From positions 9,516,001 through 9,580,000 of the forward strand of contig CALZFC010000001.1 in assembly GCA_945643635.1 (NCBI GenBank): 64,000 nucleotides of DNA, written 5' to 3'. Below the pieces are notes generated by a model. The model was not told where the DNA came from, did not search any database, and worked only from the letters and a program-made list of their open reading frames with translations. The translations under genes were made by a program, and so were the position numbers. Position 1 is the stretch's first letter. Each line of letters starts with the position of its first letter. Origin of the DNA: Allodiplogaster sudhausi (taxonomy: Eukaryota; Nematoda; Chromadorea; Rhabditida; Diplogasteridae). Shown in pieces: positions 1-12,268 of the stretch.

Positions 1-380
1 GTCTGCTCAACTGAACACTTTTCCATTCCATTTCTCTCATTGTCAGTCCTCCTTTGACTTGCTGTTCCTCTCTAGTTGTTTTAATTTCTCTGTCCCTCTC
101 TCTGTCTCTTTCTCTGTCGGCCGCTCTCTTTCTTTGTCAGTCTCTCTCTTTCTCTTTCTTTCTACTTCTGTCTATCTCTCTTACTCTCTCCCAACATTCC
201 TCACATATCGTATAACTATTCATCTCAGGTCGCATCCAATCATAGGCCTTTCACTAGTAGACTTCCATGATGATACAAGTCCTTTGTGGTATCTCTGTTT
301 CACTCCCCGCTCCTTCTCTCTCTGACTCTTTCATATCTCTCTTTCTCTCTCTCTCCCTCTGTGTCTCTGTCTCTCTGACC

Positions 381-412
<32 letters not shown>

Positions 413-1371
413 TTTCATTCTTCCGCATCCCTCCAACCCCCATGATCCTAGTCACAACTCATCTTCCTTCACTTGGCTTACCTATCCATTCATATTTGGC
501 TGACCGTGGAGTAAGCGGTTCTGCCTGTTCTGCTCCCCCTTCTCCTCCATTCCTTAGCCTGCCGCGATTCACCGGATGAATCATCAAATGTGATACGTTA
601 GATGGGTGGTGAAAATGGAAGAAATGGTCGCTACCTAAGAAAAACCGAACACGTAAGACCTCAAAAGAAGCTTACATTTTTGGTGGCCATAGCCATGGTC
701 TCACTCTAGTCTCTTCTTTCTACCCAGGCATTTGTTTATATGGTATAAGCATAAAGAAGTAATATGAATAATTTCGAGTGGATTGCAAAAACCGGAAGTA
801 GGAGAAAATATATGAGTTGTGTGCAAAAGAGGGAAGAAATGATGGAGAACAAAAAGAGAAAATAATAAGTGGGAGAGAGTGAGAGAAAGAAAGAGAATAG
901 TTGCCGATAACGTATTAGAATCTGAGAGAACACTTCTTTCTACTTATTAAGAGACGAAAGACGGCCCGGCATGGGGTCCATTGTTCGTAGCCACGACCTC
1001 GAAGAGCTGCTGACAGAGGAAGATAGAAGGAGAGAAAGAGGTAGAGAGAGAGGGTTAGAGACGTAGAGAGAGATTGAAATATAGAATGGAGCGAGAGATA
1101 GTAAGTGAGAGAGATAAAGATATCGAGTAGGAGAGGGAACGAGAGAGAATATAGAAAACATATCCAGTGTAGTGGCATCAGCAGTATTGAGGGTTCTTTT
1201 TGTCGAGGTTGACAAAGGGAGGAAAGTGTTGTGATTCTTTTACGTACTCTAATACTTTTATCTGCCTCTTATCCTCTTCTTTCTCCCTCTCACTCTCTCT
1301 TAATCTTTCAATCGCCCTCTTTTCTCTCTCATTCTCTTTCCTCTCTGTCCCTTATCTTTCGTTCTCCCTCC

Positions 1372-1404
<33 letters not shown>

Positions 1405-2672
1405 GCTCTCTCTTTCTCTTTCTTTCTCGATTTGATTCCCTTCGCATTCCCACCGCAATCGGTCTCGCCCCCAATCACAGTTTTATCTCTGCTTCTTTCT
1501 CTTTTCAATCTAATCTTCACTTCCTTTCCCCATTATGTTGTCATCTTGTTTTTCCACTCTCTTTTTCGCCAGTGTCTCTCTCTCTCTCCTCTCTTCTTTC
1601 CCTTTCACGTTTTGTTCCGTGGTCTCTCAGCCTCTTCAAGCCCTGTTGTTGTTTTGCTTTTCGCATAAGAGAGCACTACATACGTGCTTGCTCGCATGCA
1701 TTTGTCATTTCTCTCTCCTACTCTTTCATTTCCTCTAACACTCTTTGTACCCTCCCTCTCTTTCTCTCTCTCTCTTTTCTCCTTCTCTCCCTCTCCCTCT
1801 CCCTCTCTCACTCTCTCTCTCTCCTCTTTGTCGCCATTTCCCAGTCCCTTGCCGTCCATTCATTGCGAATAGCTGCTGCTTCTTGTCCAAGTTACCGCTA
1901 ACCGTCGTTTGTTCATTATTTAAGTGATGTTACGGTTTGAATTTGTTTTGTCATTGAATGCGTATTTTTAAGAGCAAAATACAGGTAGGTTTCTAAACTT
2001 CTAATTAGCCAAGTAGTTATATGTATAAGGACATTGTTCTCATCATTGATGATCGTTTCCTGCTTAAAAACAATAGTTTATTTATTTTTCAATAGAAATC
2101 AAGTACTTACTATCCTCTGTCAGTTCCTTCTGCACCGCTTCAACCCCACTGCGCCCACTGTCAATTTCCGCGCTCTCTGTCTCTATTTCACTCTCCAATC
2201 TTTGGTCCTGACGTGCAGACTTCGAAAGAAACACATCCTCTTCATTTGGCTTTTTCTACTTCGTGGCCGACTTTTTGGATAGGAGTTCATCATCAAAACG
2301 CGTCGCTTTCTCCAACGAAGCAACCCTTTCTCTGAATCACTTCTCACCTCTCGCAATTGAACACTCTCTAGCTCTCCCTACCTCCTCTATCTCTCTAGCT
2401 CTCGCTCTCTTTCTCTCTCCCTACCACTCCTTCGCCTTCTGCCTTTGCAGAATGTGCTCCGATCTTTCGTGCGTCCTATCATGAGACTAAATTTCCTGCC
2501 GCTTTTCCGCATCAGAATTGGCAAACGCTAGATTGCCAGAACCGGGAGTGGACGGATGAAGGAGCACAGAAGAGCGAATGGCAAAGGGAGATAGAGAGAG
2601 AGAGAGAGAGGGAGAGAATGAGAGTCAGACAGAGTAGAGTGAGGGATTGGTGAAGAGAGAGAGAGAGAGAGC

Positions 2673-2704
<32 letters not shown>

Positions 2705-3863
2705 ACCGACATTTATAAAATAGAGATTTTATTTTTACCATATACTCAGAGCTTTTTACCAAAAGCAAAGAATCCAGAGTAGAAATACTACAGAATTCCC
2801 GCAGGATGGAAGAAAAAGAAAAAAAAGACAAGAGATTGAGTGTCCTTCCAGCAAAGCTTTTTTGGTCTAGTGTTTCTTTCTTCTCCTCCTCTTCCCCCCA
2901 AGCATACGTGAGCCGCCTGAGTGTTGTATCAGATTTCTCGGCCATCTCCATTTTCCGGTCTCCCCCCCTCTCCGCTGCCCTCTTTCAATACTTTAAGCTT
3001 GAAGAAGGCGATGGAGACATGCAACTTTATATGTACATTCATGCGTCTCTCTTTCTTTCCATCTCTCTCTATCTCGCACGCTATCTGTCTCGCTCTGTCT
3101 TTCTCTTTTTTAATTCTCCCTATCTCTTCGTATCACTCAAAAACTTACTCTCTCTCTCTCTCCACTCAAAAACTTACTCTCTCTCTCTCTCTCTCTCTCT
3201 CTGTTGTACTTTTTTCTCTTCTCGCATTAATTCGCAGAATTCATGCAAATCGCTTCCCATTTTCTATCTGTCATTCTTCCTCCTAATTTTTTTTAAATCG
3301 ATATTAGTTTTATCTGTACACTGAATATTTATTTGTTTACATTATACATATTTCCAGATGACTTTAAAGCAGATTACTTATGCACTTCTTTCCTCTCAAA
3401 CCAAAATCTGTCTTCACCCTCATGATCTCAGATAGAAATCTTCTGAGCAATTATTGTATAACTTCTTTGAGAAAATAAACCCTTCTACATGTCTCCCAAT
3501 AATACTTTTTTTATACATATGGAAAATGGATTACAATCAGACGAATTGAGAGTTCGTCAAATTTTATCAACTATTTTCTTAGTTTTTTCTTTCTCTTGCT
3601 TCGCTACTGCCTACAACCAGCTGCATCACTGTTGTGCTTTACAAAAAAGATCTATCTACTCCCTTCCATGCAGGAGAGTGCACACCAAATGATTTACTAC
3701 AGCAACACATATTGCTTTCGTTTGTGTCTCTACTCATCTGCTTCTCTGTCTTTCTCTCTCTCTTTTTCTCTCTTTCTCTCTCCGTCTCTCTCCCTCTTCC
3801 TCCCTCTCTCTCTATCTCCCTCTCTCCCTCTCTCCCTCTCTCCCTCTCTCCCTCTCCTCTCCT

Positions 3864-3913
<50 letters not shown>

Positions 3914-4079
3914 TCTCACCCTCTCTTCCCTCTAAACATGCCTGGCAGAGATCCCAGTGGCTATTGCCACCAACCAGCCCCCTCACTCGACATTTGCTGT
4001 GCTGAGGAGAGCGAGCTTGTCTCTGCACTTTTTCGCTTGCTCTCGTTTCTTTATCTCTAGCCATGCCGTTATCTCCAGT

Positions 4080-4160
4080 TTTTAATGTGTAATTTGTGTT
4101 GATTTTAACTTATAATTTCCGTTTATAATCTTGACATTTAATGTATTCTCGCATTAACCT
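4080..4160 (+). repeat. 81-bp direct repeat, copy 1
   Basis: An 81-bp AT-rich, non-microsatellite block is identical base for base to 5490-5570. The two copies are in the same orientation, 1,410 bp apart, in otherwise unrelated sequence. No terminal inverted repeat or open frame is visible. Confidence 0.95.
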
Positions 4161-4480
4161 GCAGTCTCTTGAGTGGCCGGTCTCTCGTGAACCTTCTTCA
4201 TTCCCTTCTTCTCTCTGCTCTCCCTCTCTCTCTCTCACTTTCTCTCTCTGCTCTGTCTCACTGTCTCTCTGTCTGTCTCTCCCTCTCCCTCCTCTCTTCC
4301 ACTGTTGCACTCTGTCTCTGATATCCAGTGGTATTCTCTCCGCTCACATGCATACATTCACGATTCTGGCGGATTCCGCCAAGAGATTCGCCTTACAAAG
4401 ACGCGCTTTTTCTTCACTGGATCTCTGGATATCTCTGCACTTTCTCTCACTCTTCCTCTCTTTCTCTAAAGTTCACTTCT

Positions 4481-4527
<47 letters not shown>

Positions 4528-5129
4528 GTCTCTATTCATCGGCCTCGTCCACGGCGGTCCGTCAAACGATGGGTCCGTCTCTCCCCCCGGGGGACTCTCT
4601 TGGGCGGATGCCGTGACGGGGCGCATCAGGAGATAGCAGAGAGGGTGGGGTTTGCTCTTTCTATCTCTCGCCCTCTCTTTCTCTCACTCTCCATACATTC
4701 TCTCTCTCTCTCTCTCTCCTTCTCTCTCATCCTTCCTCAATCGTTCCCTCCTATCTTGACACGCTTCCAAGCTTACTCGCTTGGTCCGCTTTATTTTGTT
4801 CTTCTCAGCCCTCTCTCTCCCTACAATCCATAGAGCCTCTGGGATGATTTTCAAGCTCTGGACGATGAAAAAGTGAATATTCTCTTTTTTTTACGTAGTT
4901 GGCGAATGCAGTGAGAATGAGAGAGAGAGAGCAGAAAAAAGTAAGTAAAGGAAGTTACAAGGATTAGCAAAATACGATTTGAAGGAAAAAGACGAAAAGT
5001 GACCGTGGCAAAATATCGAGGTTGTACGAGAGAGACGCTAGAAAAAGGACGAGGTTGAGAGATTGCGAGAGAGAGAGAGAGAAGAGGGAGAGAAAAAGTA
5101 AAAGAGAGAGAAGAGAGAGAGATTGAGAT

Positions 5130-5179
<50 letters not shown>

Positions 5180-5489
5180 AATTCGACGCGGATTTGATGT
5201 CGTTGCCGCCGAACAATCACGACTTCCTTGGTGGTTAAACTTTTTTCGCTCTCTCCCCCTCTCTCTCCCTCTCTCTCTTTACCGCTTTTCTCTCTCTCTC
5301 TCTCTCTCTGCTGTTCACTCTCTTACTCGTTCTCCCTTTAGACGTTTATCTGTAAATCCCTTCTTCCGTTTTCAAGAAGGAATGCCTTCTAATGCGTCTG
5401 GTCTACGATCTCTCTCTCTCAATCTTTCTTTCTCTCTCTCTCAGTCTCTCTCTCTTTTTCTCTCATCATCACTTGGATATCGACGTTGA

Positions 5490-5570
5490 TTTTAATGTGT
5501 AATTTGTGTTGATTTTAACTTATAATTTCCGTTTATAATCTTGACATTTAATGTATTCTCGCATTAACCT
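5490..5570 (+). repeat. 81-bp direct repeat, copy 2
   Basis: This is identical to 4080-4160 over the full length; the flanks diverge immediately. Perfect identity in a non-selected AT-rich sequence implies a recent duplication or gene conversion, or two members of a dispersed repeat family. Confidence 0.95.
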
Positions 5571-6607
5571 TTAATGAAACTTTATGAATATCTAGTGCGC
5601 CAAATCCGCCAAGTCTGATCCGACTCTCATAGAACAATTCGCTTGATCTCGACTCATGATCCCTTGTTTGGAGATGAGAGAGGCTCTATACTGGCCAGTT
5701 CCCTCAACAGCGCGTAAAATGAGGTCGCGCCCAAGACACGGCGCTTCCTTTTCAGTCTCAGTCTCAGCCTCAAAGGGGCCCCGACCCTTCCCCGTCAACA
5801 TCTACCCCCATCACCCTCAGGGGCCTCGAGATCTCTGTTGAAATCTCCCCTCCCATATCTCGACCTCCTTCAGCCGTTCAAGGGACAATCCGTTCAAGAG
5901 CCAATCCGTTCTAGCACCAACCTACGGAGTCGAATTTTTATTTATGAAACATTTCTCCACTTCACTTTCTATTTTGTCTTCTTAACCTATTCTATTTCCT
6001 TTCCCCCTTTTCCTTAATTCTCAGAATAAGATTAAGTCAGATAGAAGTGGGCCGATTTGGGCTAATTGTTCTATAAATAAAACAAGCCTAAACTGCCATC
6101 GGAATGGGGATGGCTAACCGCGCTTCAGTGCTTCTTGACTTTATTTCTCTCTCTCTCTCTCTCACGCTCAGTCTCCTCTCTCTCTCTTGCTCTCACTCAC
6201 TCACTCGCTCTCGCTCTCTCACCACTTTCTTCTCTTCCATCCTCTTTCTCGATGGCGTCAACTGCCTCCGGAAGTCGTGAGCGACGGAGGAGAGAGAGAG
6301 AGCCTTCTCGCATGAACAAGCAGGGAAGAGACAGAGAGAGTGGTAAAGAATTGAGATAAAGAGAGAGAGAGGGAGAGATAAATAGATAGATACAGAGTAA
6401 GAGAGATCGAGAACGAGAAAGCGAGAGAGGGAAACGGATGCCGAGATAGAGAGGGATAAAAGAGAAAGAGTTTCAGAATCGACGCAGCCAACATGCGATA
6501 ATGGACTTGAATAGCGAAAAACCGTTAAATCTTGCGAAAGTCGAAAGTCAGGGCACTCGGGAATGCCGGCGAATAGTTACACGCATGCTGTCGATTAATT
6601 GTCCGCG

Positions 6608-6650
<43 letters not shown>

Positions 6651-6676
6651 CTTTCTCTCTCTGTTTCTCTCGCTCT

Positions 6677-6716
<40 letters not shown>

Positions 6717-6718
6717 GT

Positions 6719-6768
<50 letters not shown>

Positions 6769-7720
6769 TTCTCTCTTCCTCTCTCTGCCACTCACTCTCT
6801 TTTTCTCTCGGCATCTTTCTTACTCTCACTCTCTCATTCTCTCATTAGAAATGCTAGCCAAGTCCCCAGTACAGTGCTGCGCCGTTTTATGTCAATCCTC
6901 TGTCTTCAATGCAACAAATATCTCGGCAGCCGTGCGTGAACCCTTTTTTCTTCATCCTCGAATGCAATTGAACAACTAGCTTTTCTCTGTGGCCTGCCTG
7001 AATTCACGCCAGAATTAAGTTATTTATACGGGTTGCCACCTGAGATTCCGAAATTTGTTGTTGTTATTCAATGCGGTAGAACTGGGCATTTATTTCTGTC
7101 AAACTTTCATTGATCATCTTGCCTATCTCTCTCACTCTCTCTCTCCCTCTCTGTTTCTCTCTCTCTCTCGCTTTCTTTTTCTCTTTCTCTCTCCCTCCCT
7201 CTCTGTATTTATTGCCCGCGGATGTTGTTTCAAAAGGTCTCCAGAGTGCATAAATCGTTGCGGTTGTCGGATCGGATTTCCGCCGCGCCAACACAATGGA
7301 CCATGTCTCGGTCGGTTTCTTACAATCGACATCTCAGTCTAGGCGAGCTTCTTTCCGTTTCCACTCTTTCGTGATCTAGTTTATCCCTATTTCCTCTCTC
7401 ATAATACCTCGTGTCTCACATCGTTTTTCATCATTTTTGACATATTTAGATGGCTATTCATTCTAATTAATTATTGAAAGAAAATATAAATAGGGAATAT
7501 TTGCGAGAGAGAGAGAGAGAGGGGAAGAAATTGATAGGGTTGCGAGAGAGTGAGAGGGGGATGAGAGCTGGAGAAGAGAAATGTCAAGATGCTCATCAGC
7601 GGGCTCAAATAACGGTGAAAGCAACAACCATGCTCTTTTATGAGAATCATGGAGCTCTTCTGTACATGCTTCCTTGAGGGCAGATCCGGCACGCCATTTC
7701 TCTCGGCCTCCATCTCCCCT

Positions 7721-7769
<49 letters not shown>

Positions 7770-7855
7770 GTTCTCTCTCTCTCGCCTTTGCTCTCTCTCT
7801 CTCGCCTTTGCTCTCTCTCTCTCTCTCTCTTTTGTTCTCTCTCTCTCGCCTTTGC

Positions 7856-7906
<51 letters not shown>

Positions 7907-7933
7907 CACTCGTTCTACAAATTCTCTTTCAAG

Positions 7934-7999
7934 GCCCTCCCGCACACCGTCTTCACAGACATCAACGAGAGTGCAAACGATGCCAATGAAAGCGCAGAT
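7934..7999 (+). CDS. Isolated candidate exon (unknown protein)
   Basis: Twenty-two open codons (reading ALPHTVFTDINESANDANE and on) start right after a CT tract ending in TTTCAAG and stop at a GTGAGG donor, both in phase 0. The base composition and codon choice differ from the flanking repeats. No partner exon could be joined with confidence and I do not recognise the peptide. It could be chance. Confidence 0.25.
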
Positions 8000-8142
8000 G
8001 TGAGGGTCAGGAAAGGCCAAGGGCTCATTCCGTTGCACTCTCTGACTCTGTCTCTTCTCTCTCAGTCTATCGTTCTCTCTCTCTCTCTCCGTCTCTCCCT
8101 CTCTCTCCCTCACTCCATCTCTCTCTCTCTCTCACTCTGCAC

Positions 8143-8440
8143 TCATTTTCCGCTGCGCATCCCCTTCCACCCCCAATAAGAGTCGCTGAAAGCAATCTGA
8201 AGCCGTCTCGGTTCTCCCCTGGTAGCAATATCTGGCAGACACTCTTCTGCTTCCTCTTTCAACCTGGCAACCATCGGCAAGCCATGTCCCTGTGGCTGGA
8301 ATAAATAATACATATAAAATATATTTGAACAAGAAGGAGAGTGTTACTTGCCATTTACAATAGTACTGATAACATGTCGCGGTAGCATTTTTTGCATAAT
8401 TCATAATTGAATGTGTGCCTGCCTCATTGAAAAGGTGCAT
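8143..8440 (-). CDS. Candidate small two-exon gene, unknown function
   Basis: Exon 1 is 8440-8348 (ATG at 8440, 31 codons) and exon 2 is 8295-8143 (51 codons with the TGA). They join in phase 0 across a 52-bp AT-rich intron with a GTAACA donor and a TTATTCCAG acceptor, a size typical of nematodes. The predicted 81-residue product starts MHLFNEAGTHSIMNYAKNA, has three Cys and an acidic stretch KEEAEECLPDIATRGEP, and ends in a basic tail. There is no clear signal peptide. The frame upstream of the ATG is also open, so it may be the 3' end of a larger gene. It is head to head with the Cys-rich gene that begins about 125 bp away. I do not recognise a family. Confidence 0.35.
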
Positions 8441-8565
8441 GGAAAAAGAAAATAGATTAAGGCGAAGCTATTTTCGTTAGTAGATAATAATTTGCTGTTG
8501 TTGTCGATACTTATTGTCATGTTCTGGAAACTGGGTGTATATAATGCAAAAAATGTTACGGGCAG

Positions 8566-9039
8566 AAACAAGCGAGAACGGTTTTGGATAACCTATGCGC
8601 TAGGTGTCAGGAGAAAAACTGTTCGTGCGAATTTATGGATGCTAGGTGCGCTTCGCGAATTTCTTGTGATTGTGAATACAGTATCCTTGGTGCTCGTGAT
8701 TCGCACTATTTTAAAGATGATGGCGCTGATGTTTGTGGCTGTAATCCTTTTGAATTCCGTTTGTCCTTCCTTGTTATATCCGCGGTAATGGCGTGTATTT
8801 TATTATTATTTTCAATGCATCGATACTATTTATAATGTCTATCAAGGACCACCCATTTTCAGCCGTTAAAAGCGAGTGAATCCACAGAAGAAGAAGACAA
8901 GTAAGTGGACGCGTGACGAAATTGCTGCGACTTCTTCCCACTTTCACCGCCGAGCAGAACCTGGGAGGAGTTACAAGGACGCTTAAAGATGATCGAACAG
9001 AAACCGGTGCGCATATTGACAATTTATCTTATTGATTAA
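8566..9039 (+). CDS. Candidate Cys-rich small protein, last three exons
   Basis: Three exons chain cleanly: 8566-8784, 8863-8900 and 8958-9039. The splice signals are GTAATG/TTTTCAG and GTAAGT/GAGCAG, the introns are 78 and 57 bp, and an AATAAA (9038-9043) overlaps the TAA stop. The product (112 residues from 8566) has nine Cys within about 45 residues in CxxC, CxC and CxC patterns (LCARC, NCSC, SCDC, VCGC), then a hydrophobic LSFLVISA, an acidic SESTEEED and a helix-like C terminus (TWEELQGRLKMIEQ). The frame stays open upstream to 8545 and would add another CxxC, but the true upstream exon or start was not found. If the first intron is retained, the frame instead ends after a membrane segment at 8835. 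No family recognised; Cys spacing suggests metal binding or disulfides. Confidence 0.4.
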
Positions 9040-9043
9040 TAAA

Positions 9044-9495
9044 GAATTCGTTTATTTGTTTAGAAACCTTTTTATTTCAATAAAAAAAAACTACTTGATT
9101 GACTTATCCAAGGAGTTTAAGAATAATATTTACTTTACTCTTTTGTCTATGTCGCATAGAGTGAACTATTCTAGGATGTATCCAACTTATCTAGCCCGAT
9201 TCTAAAATTTATTTTAACCAAATCTTAGCTTTTCCGTTCTTTCTTTGCTTGTGCGAGGCAGTAGTTCCTTATTTTATTACCTTTTTCTCGGCACCTCCTT
9301 TGGCTTATTTGTCTAATTGTCCGGGAGTCTCTCTGTTTTTTCTCTTCTTCCTCTGCTCATTTTTAAAACTTTCTGCACGTCCCTGTCTAACTCACGAGCC
9401 CTCTCGTTCTGTGTGCCTCTTTTCCTTTTTCTCTACGTCTCTCTCACTCTCTTTCTCTATCCCTTTCTCTGCGCCTTCTCTCTCTCTCTCTCTCG

Positions 9496-9549
<54 letters not shown>

Positions 9550-10336
9550 ACATCCTTGGAGAGCGCCCTGCCGCTCATTTTACATTCACACGCATGTAAT
9601 ATGCGATGTGCTGGTGCGCATCGGTTGGGAATTTTCCGCCTTCCCCCTCGGGCAAGGATGAAAATTACGCTCATCAAGGAAAAGAGGATGAAAGAGAGAG
9701 AGAGAAAGGAAAAGAAGAGAGTACGAGAAAGTGAGAGAACGAGAGAAAGAAGAAATAGTTAAGATGGTAGAGCTCTCTCTCTCTCTCTCCCCCTCTCTCT
9801 CTCTCTTTCTTTCTCTTTCTCTCTCTCTCTCTCTCTCTCTTACTTGATGTTCTCTCTTGCATTATCCTTTCAATTCATGCCAGTGCCCCTGGAAAGAGGG
9901 CGAGATCGTCAAGGAATCGAAAAGACATGCATCGCATTTCAGATTAATGACGTCATGGACTTGTCTTTGATGTTTACTTCTCTTTAAGGGATATACCGAA
10001 TGGTGTGTTTTGTTGCTAACAAAAATGTTTGCAATATTACTACGAATAGAAAAAGGAACACTGTGCACTCTACAAGTATTGAAGGAAGTGAAGAGAGAGA
10101 TCGTGATATACGAGGAGAGTGAAAGAAACAGACAAAGAGAGGGAGAGATAAACTCAAGATAAAGAGAGAAGGAAAGAAAGATACAAAGAGATTCGTGTGA
10201 AACCCACAAAATTGAAATGCGGCAGTCACTATACTGCCTGGGACAAGACGCGCCACCAGCCGATGTGTGTGATTGACTGTTACACAAAACAGCAGCCAGA
10301 CCCGGCGTTTGTCTGCTTCTCTCCCTCTCTCTCTCA

Positions 10337-10372
<36 letters not shown>

Positions 10373-10640
10373 AATTCCTTCCCGCATCTCTTGTCATCTC
10401 TGCCTAGATTTTCCCTTCTCTGATCCGCTGCTCGCTCTCTTACTCCTTCCCATTCTCTCAGCATACTTGCCTCTATCTTCCCCTTTCTTTAAGTTCTATT
10501 TCGCCTACCTCACCTCCGTTAATGTTCTTTGTTATTTCCCACTCTGCTACCTCTTCGATTTACTCACTCTCTCTCTGCCCTCGCAATCCTTCGAAGTTCG
10601 ACCTCTCTCCTATCCGATAGTCAATTTCTCCACTTTCTTC

Positions 10641-10697
<57 letters not shown>

Positions 10698-11904
10698 TCT
10701 CCTAATTCTCTCCTCTCCTTCCTCGAACACTCGCTTCTATACTTGCCCACTGTGAGTTAGATGGCAAATGCTCTGAATTGATTGAATTTTTTTTTCGCTC
10801 TCTATCTCCAGATTATTATGTATCGACTAGTTGATCATGAACCAGCCCTGAAGCAATGGTTAGTTTCTCTCTTTAATTTTTCGTTCCCATCCAGACTTTA
10901 TTTATACTTTATTTATTTCCCGTTGCCATCGCATATTGATATCTAAAAACATTTTAATCGTAAATTTAGGTTAAATTTTCCTTCTTTTTTTTTTTAGATT
11001 TTGCAAGACATATCTACAGATGTTTTAAGGTCTATCATCTTTTGGTATTTCTCTCTTAAAACTGAATTAGTTCTCTTAATTCTCGCGTAACTTTCTATAT
11101 CTTCACTTCCCTGGATTAAATTCCATTGTTCTTCCACGTTGCTCGACAACATCAACAAATGGCTATTTAGTAGCCTCCTTGAAGTAACCTGCTTGCCTCA
11201 TTGCTACTTTACAAGTGCTGTCTTAAATTAATGTTTGTTATGCGTTGTTGTCAACTAGTTGCCTGCATCAATTTCTTCAATGGAAGAAGTTTTGTTCGAA
11301 TTACGGGTACATTTAAAGATTGGTTCCTTTCTTTTTTTTGATTCCATACAGTACCTGCTTTGCAATTATCCTTTTGTAGAATACGGTTAATAAAAAAAAA
11401 AGCACAATCGGTTTACGGTATATACCATTAGCGCTTTGTTATTATTATTGAATAAAATTTGTTTAGTTAGATGAAATTAGTTCTTTTTTTTAAATGAAAA
11501 TCTCTTAAAAGCGCTGATTTGAAGATAGGAATTGGCTAATGTGGGATCTCACATCTAAAATAGCACTTTGACCTTACGGACTTGCTTAGAAGACGTCCAC
11601 TCCGAGATCTGGGTGGAATTTCTCATAGATCGTACATCGTAGATACCGGAGATGTCCAGAGACTCGTTTAATATTCATCTTCCATCTTCGAGCCATCTTT
11701 CCCTTGTTTTCACCCCCTCTTCTTGTTGACTCTTTCGTGGTCCTCTTCTGCAAGGAAACATCATACACTCGACATACGCGGTCCACATCTTAATTAGACT
11801 CGTTAGTTAGCACAGGTCAGCATGCTAACCCTCTCTCTTCTCTCTCTCTCCCTCTTTCTCTCTCCCTCGCTGTATTTCTTTCTCTTTCACCCTCTCTCTC
11901 TCTT

Positions 11905-11976
<72 letters not shown>

Positions 11977-12226
11977 TGTCTCTCTCCCCTCTCTATTTCC
12001 CAAAGTCCCTTCTTTCTCTAACGTTTCCTTTTCCATTTCCTTTCCTCATGCCATCTTCCCGCGGTAGACGACTCTTATTTTACTGTTTTCATCCGAAGCG
12101 TTTCAATCGGAAAGGAAATCATTTTGAGAGCACACTTTCAATTACATTCCAAGTGCATCTGATTTTCCGGTTCCCTACTGTCTTATCTCGATGTTACTTT
12201 TCTCTTCTTCCTCTTTCCTTCTCTCA

Positions 12227-12268
<42 letters not shown>

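Larger units (their letters stand above)
1..8142. repeat. CT/GA microsatellite-dense, gene-poor region (left part)
   Basis: Long, mostly CT-rich tracts on the + strand (for example 1370-1420, 3735-3910, 4480-4522, 6615-6840, 7729-7915) alternate with shorter GA tracts and unique islands of 60-300 bp. The long open frames here are Ser/Leu or Arg/Glu repeats read from the tracts and are not genes. Some islands have exon-like structure but cannot be chained into a gene: 3949-4018 (AG before it, 22 sensible codons beginning IPVAIATNQ), 4332-4450 (open after a CCAG, beginning WYSLRSHAY), 7216-7341 (Cys-rich reading) and 7934-7999 (described separately). Most islands are open on both strands, so strand cannot be decided. 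The region could hold introns of a large gene or be intergenic. Confidence 0.75.

Noticed and set aside
1200..1901. Long Ser/Leu (SLSLSL) open frames in the first 23 kb and elsewhere
   Set aside because: They are translations of (CT)n tracts, which have no stop codons in any frame; the same frames carry no domains and shift freely between overlapping ORFs.
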